From Neolewinella aquimaris (GTDB lineage: Bacteria > Bacteroidota > Bacteroidia > Chitinophagales > Saprospiraceae): 64,000 nucleotides of DNA. Below the pieces are notes generated by a model that made no database searches, was not told the origin of the DNA, and worked only from the letters and a program-made list of their open reading frames with translations. The DNA is taken from assembly GCF_014197245.1 (NCBI RefSeq), contig NZ_JACIFF010000007.1, forward strand, positions 283,916 to 347,915. The letters are read 5' to 3'. Made by a program: the position numbers and the translations under genes. The first letter of the stretch is position 1, and every line of letters begins with the position of its first letter. Shown in pieces: positions 35,973 to 43,729 of this stretch.

Positions 35973-36219
35973 CTACCGTTTTATTACCTTATGTACATAC
36001 CGCTGCCGATCAATATCCAAGTAGAACAGGTACATGCCGGCTGCCAAGTCCGTAATGTCTACCGACTGTTTGGTGAGGTTGGCGAGGGGGACCGTCCATC
36101 CGTCGCGGGTGCTCGTAATGGCCCCGCAGGTATGTTGTTACGATGACCGCAAAACGGGAGTTTGCCGTAAGCCGCCCATCGAAGCTAAGTCTGGAGGTGT
36201 TCTCATAAGTGGTGAGCTT
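35973..36219 (-). pseudogene. Remnant C-terminus of a T9SS-exported protein
   Basis: On the minus strand, an open stretch from 36219 reads KLTTYENTSRLSFDGRLTAN then SRFAVIVTTYLRG. After a one-base shift of frame near 36125, the text continues AITSTRDGWTVPLANL and VDITDLAAGMYLFYLDIDR, ending RYVHKVIKR and a TAG at 35973. This is the tail of a type A T9SS sorting domain, broken by a frameshift and lacking any upstream gene (a TGA precedes it). It probably marks the site of a deletion or a recombination that brought in the AT-rich M19-like gene. Confidence 0.7.
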
Positions 36220-36386
36220 TCAATATATAGACACTGTGGTGTTTACCGCATGTTTAAACTTTGTTGCGGGAGCTTGCCGGCCCAAAATCATTAGTTATGG
36301 GGAGAAGAAACTTTCGGGCGTTGCTGGAGTGGGATGCCACATTTTGTCCGCACTGAGTCAGCGTAGGGTGAAACCCCATGCTGCCC

Positions 36387-36394
36387 TATCTTCG
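36387..36394 (+). promoter_or_regulatory. Promoter -7-like box of polA (TATCTTCG)
   Basis: One mismatch to TAnnTTTG; the box ends 4 nt before the chosen ATG at 36399, the same geometry as for four other genes in the window. The upstream ATG at 36378 would lie before the box. Confidence 0.35.
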
Positions 36395-36398
36395 CCCC

Positions 36399-39218
36399 AT
36401 GCCCAATCCTGCTACCGACAAACGCCTTTTTCTGCTCGACGGCCACGCCCTGGTGTACCGTGCGCACTTTGCCTTCATCAACCGCCCGTTGATCAACTCG
36501 AAGGGGGTGAACACCTCGGCAATGCACGGATTCACCCGGACGCTGTGGGACCTGATGAAGAACCAGCAACCCACCCACCTGGCGGTCGTTTTCGACCCGG
36601 AGGGACCCACCTTCCGGAATGAGCTGGCGGCCGACTACAAGGCCAACCGGGAGGAACAGCCCGAGGACATCGGCATCGCCTTTCCGTACATCCATCAGAT
36701 CCTGCAGGCGTTTAAGATCCCGATCATCATCGTGCCCAACTTCGAGGCGGACGACGTGATCGGCACCCTGTCCAAGCAGGCGGCCCGGCAGGGGTACGAG
36801 GTGTACATGGTGACGCCGGACAAGGACTACGGCCAGCTGGTTGAGGAGAAGATCTACATGTACAAGCCCAGCCGTATGGGCAACGGCATCGAGATCCTGG
36901 GCGTGAAGGAGATCATCGAAAAATGGGGCATCACCCATCCCCTGCAGGTGATCGATATGCTCGGATTGATGGGCGACTCGGTCGACAACATCCCCGGTGT
37001 GCCCGGCATCGGCCCCAAAACCGCCCAGAAATTTATCGAGCAGTACGGCAGCATGGAAGCATTGCTGGAGAACACCGACAAGATTCGCGGCAAAAACCAG
37101 GAACGCCTGCGGGAATTCCGCGATCAGGCGATCCTGAGCAAGCGACTGGCGACGATCGACATCGAAGTGCCGATCCAGTTCGATCCGGACGCTTACATTA
37201 TTGAAGATTTCGACCGGGATTACCTGACCGACGTCTTCCGCGAACTGGAATTCCGCAGCATCGCCAACGAAATCTTGGGGATGGAAGAGGAAATCAAACC
37301 CCCGTCGGCTCAGGGGGATCTCTTTGCTCCTTCGAGTGGCACGGCACCTGCGTCCCCGCCCCGCCGAAGCTCCTACAAGGAACCGCCCGCCCACACCGTG
37401 GCGGACGAAAACATCGGCAACACCGAGCAGAATTACCATAAGGCCGAAACGGCCGCCGAGCGCGCCGCCCTGCTCGATCAGCTGACCCAACAGGAACTGA
37501 TCGCCTTCGACACCGAAACGACGAGCGTCGACCCAACCTCCGCCGAACTGGTGGGCCTCTCCTTTGCCTGGAAAAGCGGAGAAGCCTACTACGTGCCCGT
37601 ACCCGCCGACCGCACGGAAGCCGAAGCCATTGTGGCCGAATTCGCCCCCCTGCTGGCCGATGAAAACGTCAACAAAGTGGGCCAGAACCTGAAATACGAC
37701 ATGATCGTGCTCGAACGCTACGGCGCCACCGTGAAGGGCAAGCTCCTGGATACCATGGTGATGCACTACCTGCTGCACCCCGACAAGCGGCACAAAATGG
37801 ACCTGCTCAGCGAGGAGTACCTGAACTATAAGCCCGTGCCCATCGAAGCACTCATCGGGAAGGGAAAGAAGCAGCTCACGATGCGCGACGTGCCGGTAGA
37901 AAAGGTGGTCGACTACGCCTGCGAAGACGCCGACATTACCCTACGCCTCTACCACGCACTGTGGCCGGAACTGGAAGAGGAAGGACTGGTGGAACTGTAC
38001 GAAACGGTGGAAGCCCCGCTCATTCCGGTACTGCGCGACATCGAACTGGCCGGCATCAACGTCGACGGCGAGTTTTTGAACGCTTACAGTAAGGTGCTGA
38101 CGGAGGAACTGCAGTCGATCGAGCGCGAAATCTATGCGGCGGCCGGCTCCGAGTTCAACATCGGCTCGCCGAAACAGATCGGGGAGATCCTCTTTGGGCG
38201 CATGGGCGTTCCCTACAAAGGAAGCAAAACCAAGACCGGACAGTACAAGACCGACGAAGCTACCCTGGCGGAAGTGAGCGTTGATTTTCCGATCGTGAAA
38301 CTCATCCTGCGCCACCGCAGCCTGAGCAAGCTACTGGGTACTTACGTCGATGCCCTGCCTCTGCTGATGAACCCCGAGGACGGGCGCATCCACTCCAGCT
38401 TCAATCAGACCATCGCCGCTACGGGCCGCCTGAGCAGCAACAATCCCAACTTGCAAAACATCCCCGTGCGTACGCCGGAGGGAGCCGAGATCCGGAAAGC
38501 TTTCATCCCGCGCGACGAGAACCACATTCTGCTGGCTTCCGACTACTCCCAGATCGAGTTGCGACTGGTTGCCGCCCTGAGTCAGGATGAGGGTATGCTC
38601 GATGCCTTTAAGACGGGCAAGGACATTCATACGGCCACCGCCGCGCTGATCTTCGACGTCCCCTACGAGGAAGTCACCCGCATCCAACGCTACCAGGCCA
38701 AGACGATCAACTTCGCGATCCTGTACGGTGCCGGTGCCCAGCGGTTGACGCAGGAGCTGGAGATCAGTCGGGCCGAAGCGAGCAAGCTCATCTCCAACTA
38801 CTACGAGCGCTTTACGGGTCTGAAGCAGTTTATGAGCGGTACGGTCGAGCAAGCAAAGGAAGAGGGCTACGTCACTACCCTGCTGGGGCGGAAGCGCAGC
38901 CTGCGCGACATCAACAGCCGGAGCAGCCTGGCCCGCGCCAATGCCGAACGGATGGCGATGAACACCCCCATTCAGGGCACGGCGGCCGACATGATCAAGC
39001 TGGCCATGATTCGGATCCATAAGGCCCTGCGGGAACAGGGATTCAAGACGCGGATGATCCTGCAGGTACACGACGAACTGGTGTTTGATGCGCCGAAGGA
39101 CGAGGTGGAAAAAGTGACGCCGCTGATCGAGGAACTGATGCGGGAGGCCATTCCAAACCTGGACGTGCCGATCGTCGTCGAAACCGGAACGGGGGAAAAT
39201 TGGTTGGAAGCGCACTAA
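36399..39218 (+). CDS. polA: DNA polymerase I
   Basis: The 939-residue enzyme carries all three classical activities. Residues 1 to about 300 are the 5'-3' exonuclease (LFLLDGHALVYRAHFAF, PNFEADDVIGTL, GDSVDNIPGVPGIGPKTA). A proofreading domain follows with intact acidic motifs (LIAFDTETTSVDP, NLKYDMIVL, DYACEDADITLRLY). The C-terminal polymerase has motif A (LLASDYSQIELRLVAALSQD), the O helix (YQAKTINFAILYGAGAQRL) and motif C (MILQVHDELVFD). It fills repair and Okazaki gaps. The start at 36399 fits the promoter box and the family N-terminus. Confidence 0.97.
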   Translation: MPNPATDKRLFLLDGHALVYRAHFAFINRPLINSKGVNTSAMHGFTRTLWDLMKNQQPTHLAVVFDPEGPTFRNELAADYKANREEQPEDIGIAFPYIHQILQAFKIPIIIVPNFEADDVIGTLSKQAARQGYEVYMVTPDKDYGQLVEEKIYMYKPSRMGNGIEILGVKEIIEKWGITHPLQVIDMLGLMGDSVDNIPGVPGIGPKTAQKFIEQYGSMEALLENTDKIRGKNQERLREFRDQAILSKRLATIDIEVPIQFDPDAYIIEDFDRDYLTDVFRELEFRSIANEILGMEEEIKPPSAQGDLFAPSSGTAPASPPRRSSYKEPPAHTVADENIGNTEQNYHKAETAAERAALLDQLTQQELIAFDTETTSVDPTSAELVGLSFAWKSGEAYYVPVPADRTEAEAIVAEFAPLLADENVNKVGQNLKYDMIVLERYGATVKGKLLDTMVMHYLLHPDKRHKMDLLSEEYLNYKPVPIEALIGKGKKQLTMRDVPVEKVVDYACEDADITLRLYHALWPELEEEGLVELYETVEAPLIPVLRDIELAGINVDGEFLNAYSKVLTEELQSIEREIYAAAGSEFNIGSPKQIGEILFGRMGVPYKGSKTKTGQYKTDEATLAEVSVDFPIVKLILRHRSLSKLLGTYVDALPLLMNPEDGRIHSSFNQTIAATGRLSSNNPNLQNIPVRTPEGAEIRKAFIPRDENHILLASDYSQIELRLVAALSQDEGMLDAFKTGKDIHTATAALIFDVPYEEVTRIQRYQAKTINFAILYGAGAQRLTQELEISRAEASKLISNYYERFTGLKQFMSGTVEQAKEEGYVTTLLGRKRSLRDINSRSSLARANAERMAMNTPIQGTAADMIKLAMIRIHKALREQGFKTRMILQVHDELVFDAPKDEVEKVTPLIEELMREAIPNLDVPIVVETGTGENWLEAH

Positions 39219-39248
39219 CCGGGGCACCGCGCCCTAATTTTTGCGCCT

Positions 39249-39566
39249 ATGCCAAGAAAGGGGAAGAACTATACGGAGCGAATGTCGGGGCCGGTGGGCG
39301 AGTGCGAACTTTGTGGACGTACGAAGCCGCTGACGGAACACCATTTGATTCCGCGGGCGGTACACCGGAAGACGTACTTTCAGAAGCGGTTTACGAAAGA
39401 GGAGATGACGCACCGGAGATTGCTCCTCTGCCGGCAGTGCCACAAGGGGATTCACCGGATCGTGCCGGACGAGAAGGAGCTGGCGCGTGAGTTCAATACC
39501 CGCGAAAAATTGCTGGGGGACGAGCGGATTCGGCGGCACGTCGAATGGGTGGCAAAACAGCGGTGA
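39249..39566 (+). CDS. Small HNH-type protein
   Basis: The 105-residue protein has CELCGR, then TEHHLIPRAVH, then LLLCRQCHKGIHRI: two CxxC zinc pairs around the His-rich ββα-metal core of HNH nucleases. The second half is a helix rich in charged residues. HNH proteins this short are usually nicking or structure-specific nucleases of unknown role. It starts 30 bp after polA and has its own TAATTTTTG box 5 nt before the ATG, so it may be expressed with or separately from polA. Confidence 0.85.
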   Translation: MPRKGKNYTERMSGPVGECELCGRTKPLTEHHLIPRAVHRKTYFQKRFTKEEMTHRRLLLCRQCHKGIHRIVPDEKELAREFNTREKLLGDERIRRHVEWVAKQR

Positions 39567-40023
39567 CGGGTGGGAAATAAAAAAGGCAAGCCGGATTGCA
39601 CCAGCTTGCCCGAACATTAACCAAAAACCCAGCAAAAGACATGACCTTAAATTTTGCGGTATAGCCGAATAGAGGGGATTCGACAACCGCGATAAGGGCA
39701 GGACATGCAGGAAACCGCCGCTACGCTGAGCAACGATCCCGGTTTGTGGGACGGTTAAGTTCAGCGGAACCTCGAATGCTTCCCCGCGGGTCAATTTGGT
39801 CAAACGCAGTGCGTTATTTCCGTGACGCACTACGCATATTTGAAGTGAATTTTGGTCGAAATGTTCGGTGTTTATCCCATTTATATAGATAAAAGCAATG
39901 TTTCAACCGCGTAGAATCGGGCAAACAAGCGCCCCCCGCATCCGTTGCAATGATTGCTACGCACGGACCGGCGCAATCACGTGAACCAAACCGTTCGGGC
40001 AACAAACCGAAAATCTATACTAC
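39567..40023. other. 457-bp gene-free region with a minus-strand terminator
   Basis: No protein frame is convincing on either strand. The plus strand has a leader-like accaaaaacccagcaaaag followed by a seven-codon frame (MTLNFAV, stop). Near the right end, TTTTGG (39850) and AT-rich sequence may be the promoter of the GreA-like gene. A minus-strand terminator lies at the left edge with no minus-strand gene feeding it, so a small RNA could be read leftward from this region; this is unproven. Confidence 0.4.
39579..39610 (-). terminator. Terminator on the minus strand
   Basis: Read leftward, ggcaagc and gcttgcc form a 7-bp stem around a 12-nt loop and are followed by TTTTTT (39584-39579). It faces the region to its right, where no gene is evident. 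Confidence 0.6.
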
Positions 40024-40494
40024 ATGCAGCTTACCAAAGAGCAGGCCGAAACCAAAAAGGCCGTTGCCGCCCGACTACTGACCATCAAGGAGAACTCCTA
40101 CAAGAACATGATGTCGATGCAGAGCGCCGACCTGCAGGAGGCGGAGGAGACTAATGAGAACGAGCAGAATATGTTTGAGGACGGTAAGGTCGACCAGTCG
40201 ATCAACCGTGTCGAGGCCCGCGCTTCCGTTGTGGAGGCCCTTCAACACGACATTAACGTGCTATCCAACATCGAAGAAATCGAACCCACCGAGGAAATTC
40301 AGCTGGGCGATATTATCGAAACCGACCGGGGCAACTTCTTCGTCGGTGCGGCCAGCGATGAGTTTGAGGTAAACGGTAAGAAGTACCGGGGCATCTCCAC
40401 CAAAAGCCCCCTTTACCTCGCGCTGCGGGGCAAGCACAACGGCGACTCGGTCGAAGTGAACGGCATGTCCTTCAAACTTAAAAACTCCTTCTAA
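40024..40494 (+). CDS. GreA/GreB-like transcription-factor family protein
   Basis: The 156-residue protein has an N-terminal helical part (LTKEQAETKKAVAARLL, MQSADLQEAEETNENE) and a C-terminal FKBP-like Gre domain: LGDIIETDRGNFFVGAAS, then ISTKSPLYLALRGKHNGD and FKLKNSF. Gre factors bind the RNA polymerase secondary channel. The N-terminal coiled coil, about residues 1-75, contains acidic residues but differs in length from standard GreA, so the protein may be a Gre-like factor with another job (compare Rnk or Gfh types). A strong terminator follows. Confidence 0.8.
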   Translation: MQLTKEQAETKKAVAARLLTIKENSYKNMMSMQSADLQEAEETNENEQNMFEDGKVDQSINRVEARASVVEALQHDINVLSNIEEIEPTEEIQLGDIIETDRGNFFVGAASDEFEVNGKKYRGISTKSPLYLALRGKHNGDSVEVNGMSFKLKNSF

Positions 40495-40515
40495 CCCCCC
40501 ATCGCTACGATTCTA

Positions 40516-40557
40516 CGAACAGGGTGCTGCACGTTCAGCGCCCTGTTCGTTTACTTT
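40516..40557 (+). terminator. Terminator of the GreA-like gene
   Basis: A 14-bp stem with one G-U pair (cgaacagggtgctg with cagcgccctgttcg, loop cacgtt) is followed by TTTACTTT. Confidence 0.75.
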
Positions 40558-40568
40558 CCCCCTCCCCC

Positions 40569-40937
40569 ATGACCATACAGGAAGCCCAGCGGACCGTAGA
40601 CGAGTGGATCAACACCATCGGGGTGCGCTACTACGGCGAGCTCACCAATACGGCGATCCTGATGGAGGAGACCGGAGAGGTAGCCCGGCTTATGGCACGC
40701 TTGTACGGCGAACAGTCCTTCAAGAACCCGGATGATGCCGCCACCGCTCCCGCCAAGCTCGCCGATGAGATGGCTGACGTGCTCTTCGTATTGATCTGCC
40801 TGGCCAACCAAACCGGGGTCGACCTGACCGAAGCGCTACGGCAGAACCTCCTCAAAAAGACCCACCGGGATGCTACTCGTCACCGTAACAACCACAAATT
40901 GCAGGAGGGCGGCGGCGCGCAGGAGCAGCGAACTTAA
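40569..40937 (+). CDS. MazG-like nucleotide pyrophosphohydrolase
   Basis: The 122-residue protein is a single all-alpha MazG-type domain with the metal-binding acidic motifs ILMEETGEVARLMAR (EExxE type) and LADEMADVLFVLICLAN (ExxD type), and a C-terminal KKTHRDATRHRN. Such proteins hydrolyse (d)NTPs to monophosphate and pyrophosphate, cleaning or regulating the nucleotide pool. The frame extends upstream into the terminator, so the ATG at 40569 is chosen. It lies between the Gre-like gene and recA, each with its own signals. Confidence 0.9.
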   Translation: MTIQEAQRTVDEWINTIGVRYYGELTNTAILMEETGEVARLMARLYGEQSFKNPDDAATAPAKLADEMADVLFVLICLANQTGVDLTEALRQNLLKKTHRDATRHRNNHKLQEGGGAQEQRT

Positions 40938-41026
40938 TTTCAAACAAATTTCGTAATCATTTAGCTTACACATCGTCGTTTGTATGCAATTAGCGAACTT
41001 TTATTCGGCTATAAAGGCCTAAAAGC

Positions 41027-41057
41027 TTGCGTGGTACGAACAACGTGTTTATATTTG
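41027..41057 (+). promoter_or_regulatory. recA promoter
   Basis: A -33 TTG (41027-41029) and an exact -7 box TATATTTG (41050-41057) are spaced by 20 nt, the best promoter match in the window. The ATG lies 40 nt downstream. No clear SOS operator was recognised. Confidence 0.7.
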
Positions 41058-41097
41058 TAGCGTCGCAAAACAAAAGCAGTTTCAAACAAACAGGATA

Positions 41098-42177
41098 ATG
41101 GCAGATAACAACAAAGACACCGCCGCAAAGCTGAAGGCCCTCCAGATGACGATCGACCGTCTGGACAAAGCCTACGGTAAGGGCACCATCATGCGCCTTG
41201 GCGAGAGTCAGGCCGCCAACGTAGAAGCGATCCCCACCGGCTCCCTGGGCCTGGACGTGGCGGTCGGCATCGGCGGCTTCCCCAAGGGTCGGATCATTGA
41301 GATCTACGGCCCCGAATCATCCGGTAAGACGACCCTGGCCATCCACGCCATCGCCGAATGCCAGAAGCGCGGCGGCATCGCCGCGATCGTCGATGCGGAG
41401 CACGCCTTCGACCGTTTCTACGCCCAGAGCCTGGGTGTTGACACCGACAACCTCCTCATTTCCCAGCCCGACAACGGCGAACAGGCCCTCGAGATCGCTG
41501 AGAACCTCATCCGTTCCGGTGCCGTCGACATCCTGGTTGTCGACTCCGTAGCCGCACTCGTGCCCCGTGCCGAGATCGAAGGCGAAATGGGCGATAGCAA
41601 AATGGGCCTTCAGGCTCGTCTGATGTCCCAGGCCATGCGCAAGCTTACCGGTACGATCGGCAAGACGGGCTGCTGCTGCATCTTCATCAACCAGCTGCGC
41701 GAGAAGATCGGCGTGATGTTTGGCAATCCCGAGACCACGACCGGCGGCAACGCCCTGAAGTTCTACGCCTCGATGCGCATCGACATCCGTCGCACGGGTG
41801 CCGCCATTAAGGACAAGGAGGGCAACGTTGTCGGCAACCACGTGAAGGTGAAGGTCGCGAAGAACAAGCTCGCTCCACCCTTCCGCATTGCGGAGTTCGA
41901 CATCATGTACGGCGAAGGCATTTCCAAGGTTGGTGAGATCGTCGACCTCGGGGTAGATCAGGACATCATTCAGAAGTCCGGTGCCTGGTATGCCTACGAC
42001 GAAGCCAAGATCGCCCAGGGCCGGGAAGCCGCCAAGCAGTTCATGCTCGACAATCCCGAAGTAGCCGATGAGATCGAACTGAAGATCAAGACCAAGCTGA
42101 TGGGCATCGAGGAAGAAGCCCGCGCCAGCCGCAACGGCCGCGGAAAAACCGCCGACGCCGAAGCAGCGGAGGCCTAA
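41098..42177 (+). CDS. recA: Recombinase RecA
   Basis: RecA forms filaments on single-stranded DNA, exchanges strands and triggers self-cleavage of SOS repressors. The 359-residue protein has the N-terminal helix and [13 protein letters not shown], Walker [10 protein letters not shown], the catalytic-Glu region [11 protein letters not shown], Walker [13 protein letters not shown] and the DNA-binding loop regions around [20 protein letters not shown] and [13 protein letters not shown]. It is transcribed alone from a canonical promoter and ends at a strong terminator. Confidence 0.98.
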   Translation: MADNNKDTAAKLKALQMTIDRLDKAYGKGTIMRLGESQAANVEAIPTGSLGLDVAVGIGGFPKGRIIEIYGPESSGKTTLAIHAIAECQKRGGIAAIVDAEHAFDRFYAQSLGVDTDNLLISQPDNGEQALEIAENLIRSGAVDILVVDSVAALVPRAEIEGEMGDSKMGLQARLMSQAMRKLTGTIGKTGCCCIFINQLREKIGVMFGNPETTTGGNALKFYASMRIDIRRTGAAIKDKEGNVVGNHVKVKVAKNKLAPPFRIAEFDIMYGEGISKVGEIVDLGVDQDIIQKSGAWYAYDEAKIAQGREAAKQFMLDNPEVADEIELKIKTKLMGIEEEARASRNGRGKTADAEAAEA

Positions 42178-42199
42178 GGTAAAACGGTCTTATAACGAG

Positions 42200-42231
42200 C
42201 GCCCGTTCCGATACTGTCGGGGCGGGCGTTT
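42200..42231 (+). terminator. Terminator of recA
   Basis: A 12-bp stem with two G-U pairs (cgcccgttccga with tcggggcgggcg, loop tactg) is followed by TTT, 22 bp after the recA stop. Confidence 0.7.
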
Positions 42232-42278
42232 GTATTGGGAAAATCTACCACAAGTCCACTCCGGCCCGCCGAAAGCCG

Positions 42279-42286
42279 TAACTTTG
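42279..42286 (+). promoter_or_regulatory. Promoter -7 box of glyA (TAACTTTG)
   Basis: TAACTTTG matches TAnnTTTG exactly, 22 nt before the glyA ATG and after the recA terminator. No convincing -33 TTG lies at the right distance. Confidence 0.5.
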
Positions 42287-42308
42287 GCCCTTCAAAAAAT
42301 TTCACCCC

Positions 42309-43595
42309 ATGAACCGTGATACCGCTGTATTCGACCGCATCGACCGCGAACTCGAACGCCAACGCTACGGAATCGAGCTCATCGCCTCCGAAAACTTCAC
42401 CAGCGCCGCCGTCATGGAAGCCGTCGGCAGCTGCCTCACCAATAAGTACGCCGAAGGCTACCCCGGAAAGCGCTATTACGGAGGCTGTGAAGTAGTAGAC
42501 GAGATCGAGCAACTGGCCATCGACCGGCTGTGTGAACTGTTCGGCGCGGAATACGCCAATGTGCAGCCGCACTCCGGAGCCCAGGCCAATGCGGCGGTGT
42601 TCCTGGCCTGTCTGAAGCCGGGCGACAAAACCCTCGGTTTTAGTCTCGCCCACGGCGGTCACCTCAGCCACGGTCATCCGGCCAACTTCAGCGGTAAGCA
42701 CTTCGAGGCGCACTTCTACGGAGTAGAGGAAGAGACGGGCTTGGTGGACATGGATAAGGTTGCCGAGAAAGCCCGCGAGGTGCAACCGAAGATGATCATT
42801 TGCGGCGCTTCCGCCTACAGCCGCGACTGGGATTACGCCCGCTTCCGCGAAATCGCCGACGAAGTAGGTGCCCTGTTACTGGCCGATATCGCCCACCCAG
42901 CCGGTCTGATCGCCGCCGGACTACTCAACGATCCGATGCCCCACTGCCACATCGTCACCAGCACGACCCACAAGACCCTGCGCGGACCCCGCGGCGGACT
43001 CATCATGATGGGAAAGGACTTCGGCAACCCCTGGGGCCGAACCACCAAGAAGGGCAACACGATCAAAATGAGCAGCATCCTCAATAGCGCGGTGTTCCCG
43101 GGCATGCAGGGTGGCCCGCTGGAGCACGTGATCGCCGGCAAGGCGGTCGCCTTCGGAGAGTGCCTTAGCGAGGATTGGAAGGCGTACGGCAAGCAGGTCA
43201 TCGCTAATGCCCGCGCCATGGCCGAGGCCCTCAACGAGCGGGGGTATCACATTATCAGCGGCGGCACCGACAACCACAGCATGCTGATCGACCTGAGCAA
43301 CAAAGACATCACCGGCCGGGACGCCGAAACGGCACTGGGCAAGGCGGAGATCACCCTGAACAAGAACATGGTACCCTTCGACAAAAAATCAGCGGTGGTC
43401 ACCAGTGGAATCCGGATCGGTACCGCAGCCATCACGACCCGGGGCTTCAAGGAGGCCGACTGCCGGCAAACCGTAGCCTGGATCGACCAAGTGATCAACA
43501 ATCCCGGCGACGATCAGCTCCTCGAACGCGTCCGTAAGGAGGTTCACGCTCACATGGAGCGGTTCCCCCTCTACGAAGGGCAAATGGTCGGCTAG
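42309..43595 (+). CDS. glyA: Serine hydroxymethyltransferase
   Basis: GlyA interconverts serine and glycine with transfer of a one-carbon unit to tetrahydrofolate. The 428-residue PLP enzyme shows [51 protein letters not shown] and the PLP lysine in [15 protein letters not shown], then [18 protein letters not shown]. It is a complete copy with its own promoter. Confidence 0.98.
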   Translation: MNRDTAVFDRIDRELERQRYGIELIASENFTSAAVMEAVGSCLTNKYAEGYPGKRYYGGCEVVDEIEQLAIDRLCELFGAEYANVQPHSGAQANAAVFLACLKPGDKTLGFSLAHGGHLSHGHPANFSGKHFEAHFYGVEEETGLVDMDKVAEKAREVQPKMIICGASAYSRDWDYARFREIADEVGALLLADIAHPAGLIAAGLLNDPMPHCHIVTSTTHKTLRGPRGGLIMMGKDFGNPWGRTTKKGNTIKMSSILNSAVFPGMQGGPLEHVIAGKAVAFGECLSEDWKAYGKQVIANARAMAEALNERGYHIISGGTDNHSMLIDLSNKDITGRDAETALGKAEITLNKNMVPFDKKSAVVTSGIRIGTAAITTRGFKEADCRQTVAWIDQVINNPGDDQLLERVRKEVHAHMERFPLYEGQMVG

Positions 43596-43729
43596 GAAGG
43601 CCACTGCATTTTACCGAATTTTTAATTGCAAGACCGTATAGTAAGCGTATATTAATCTCGTTAGGATAAAGCTGGCCCGTCACCTATCTTGCTGGCAGCC
43701 ACTTCATCCAGCTTACTATCCCCAGTCTT

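Noticed and set aside
36291..37793. A 500-codon minus-strand open frame opposite polA
   Set aside because: It mirrors the conserved polA coding strand and has a histidine/valine-rich shadow composition.
39650..39800. tmRNA or RNase P RNA in the gene-free region after the HNH gene
   Set aside because: The word ggggattcgacaacc is reminiscent of a tmRNA 5' end, but no matching tRNA-like 3' half or RNase P core motif was found.
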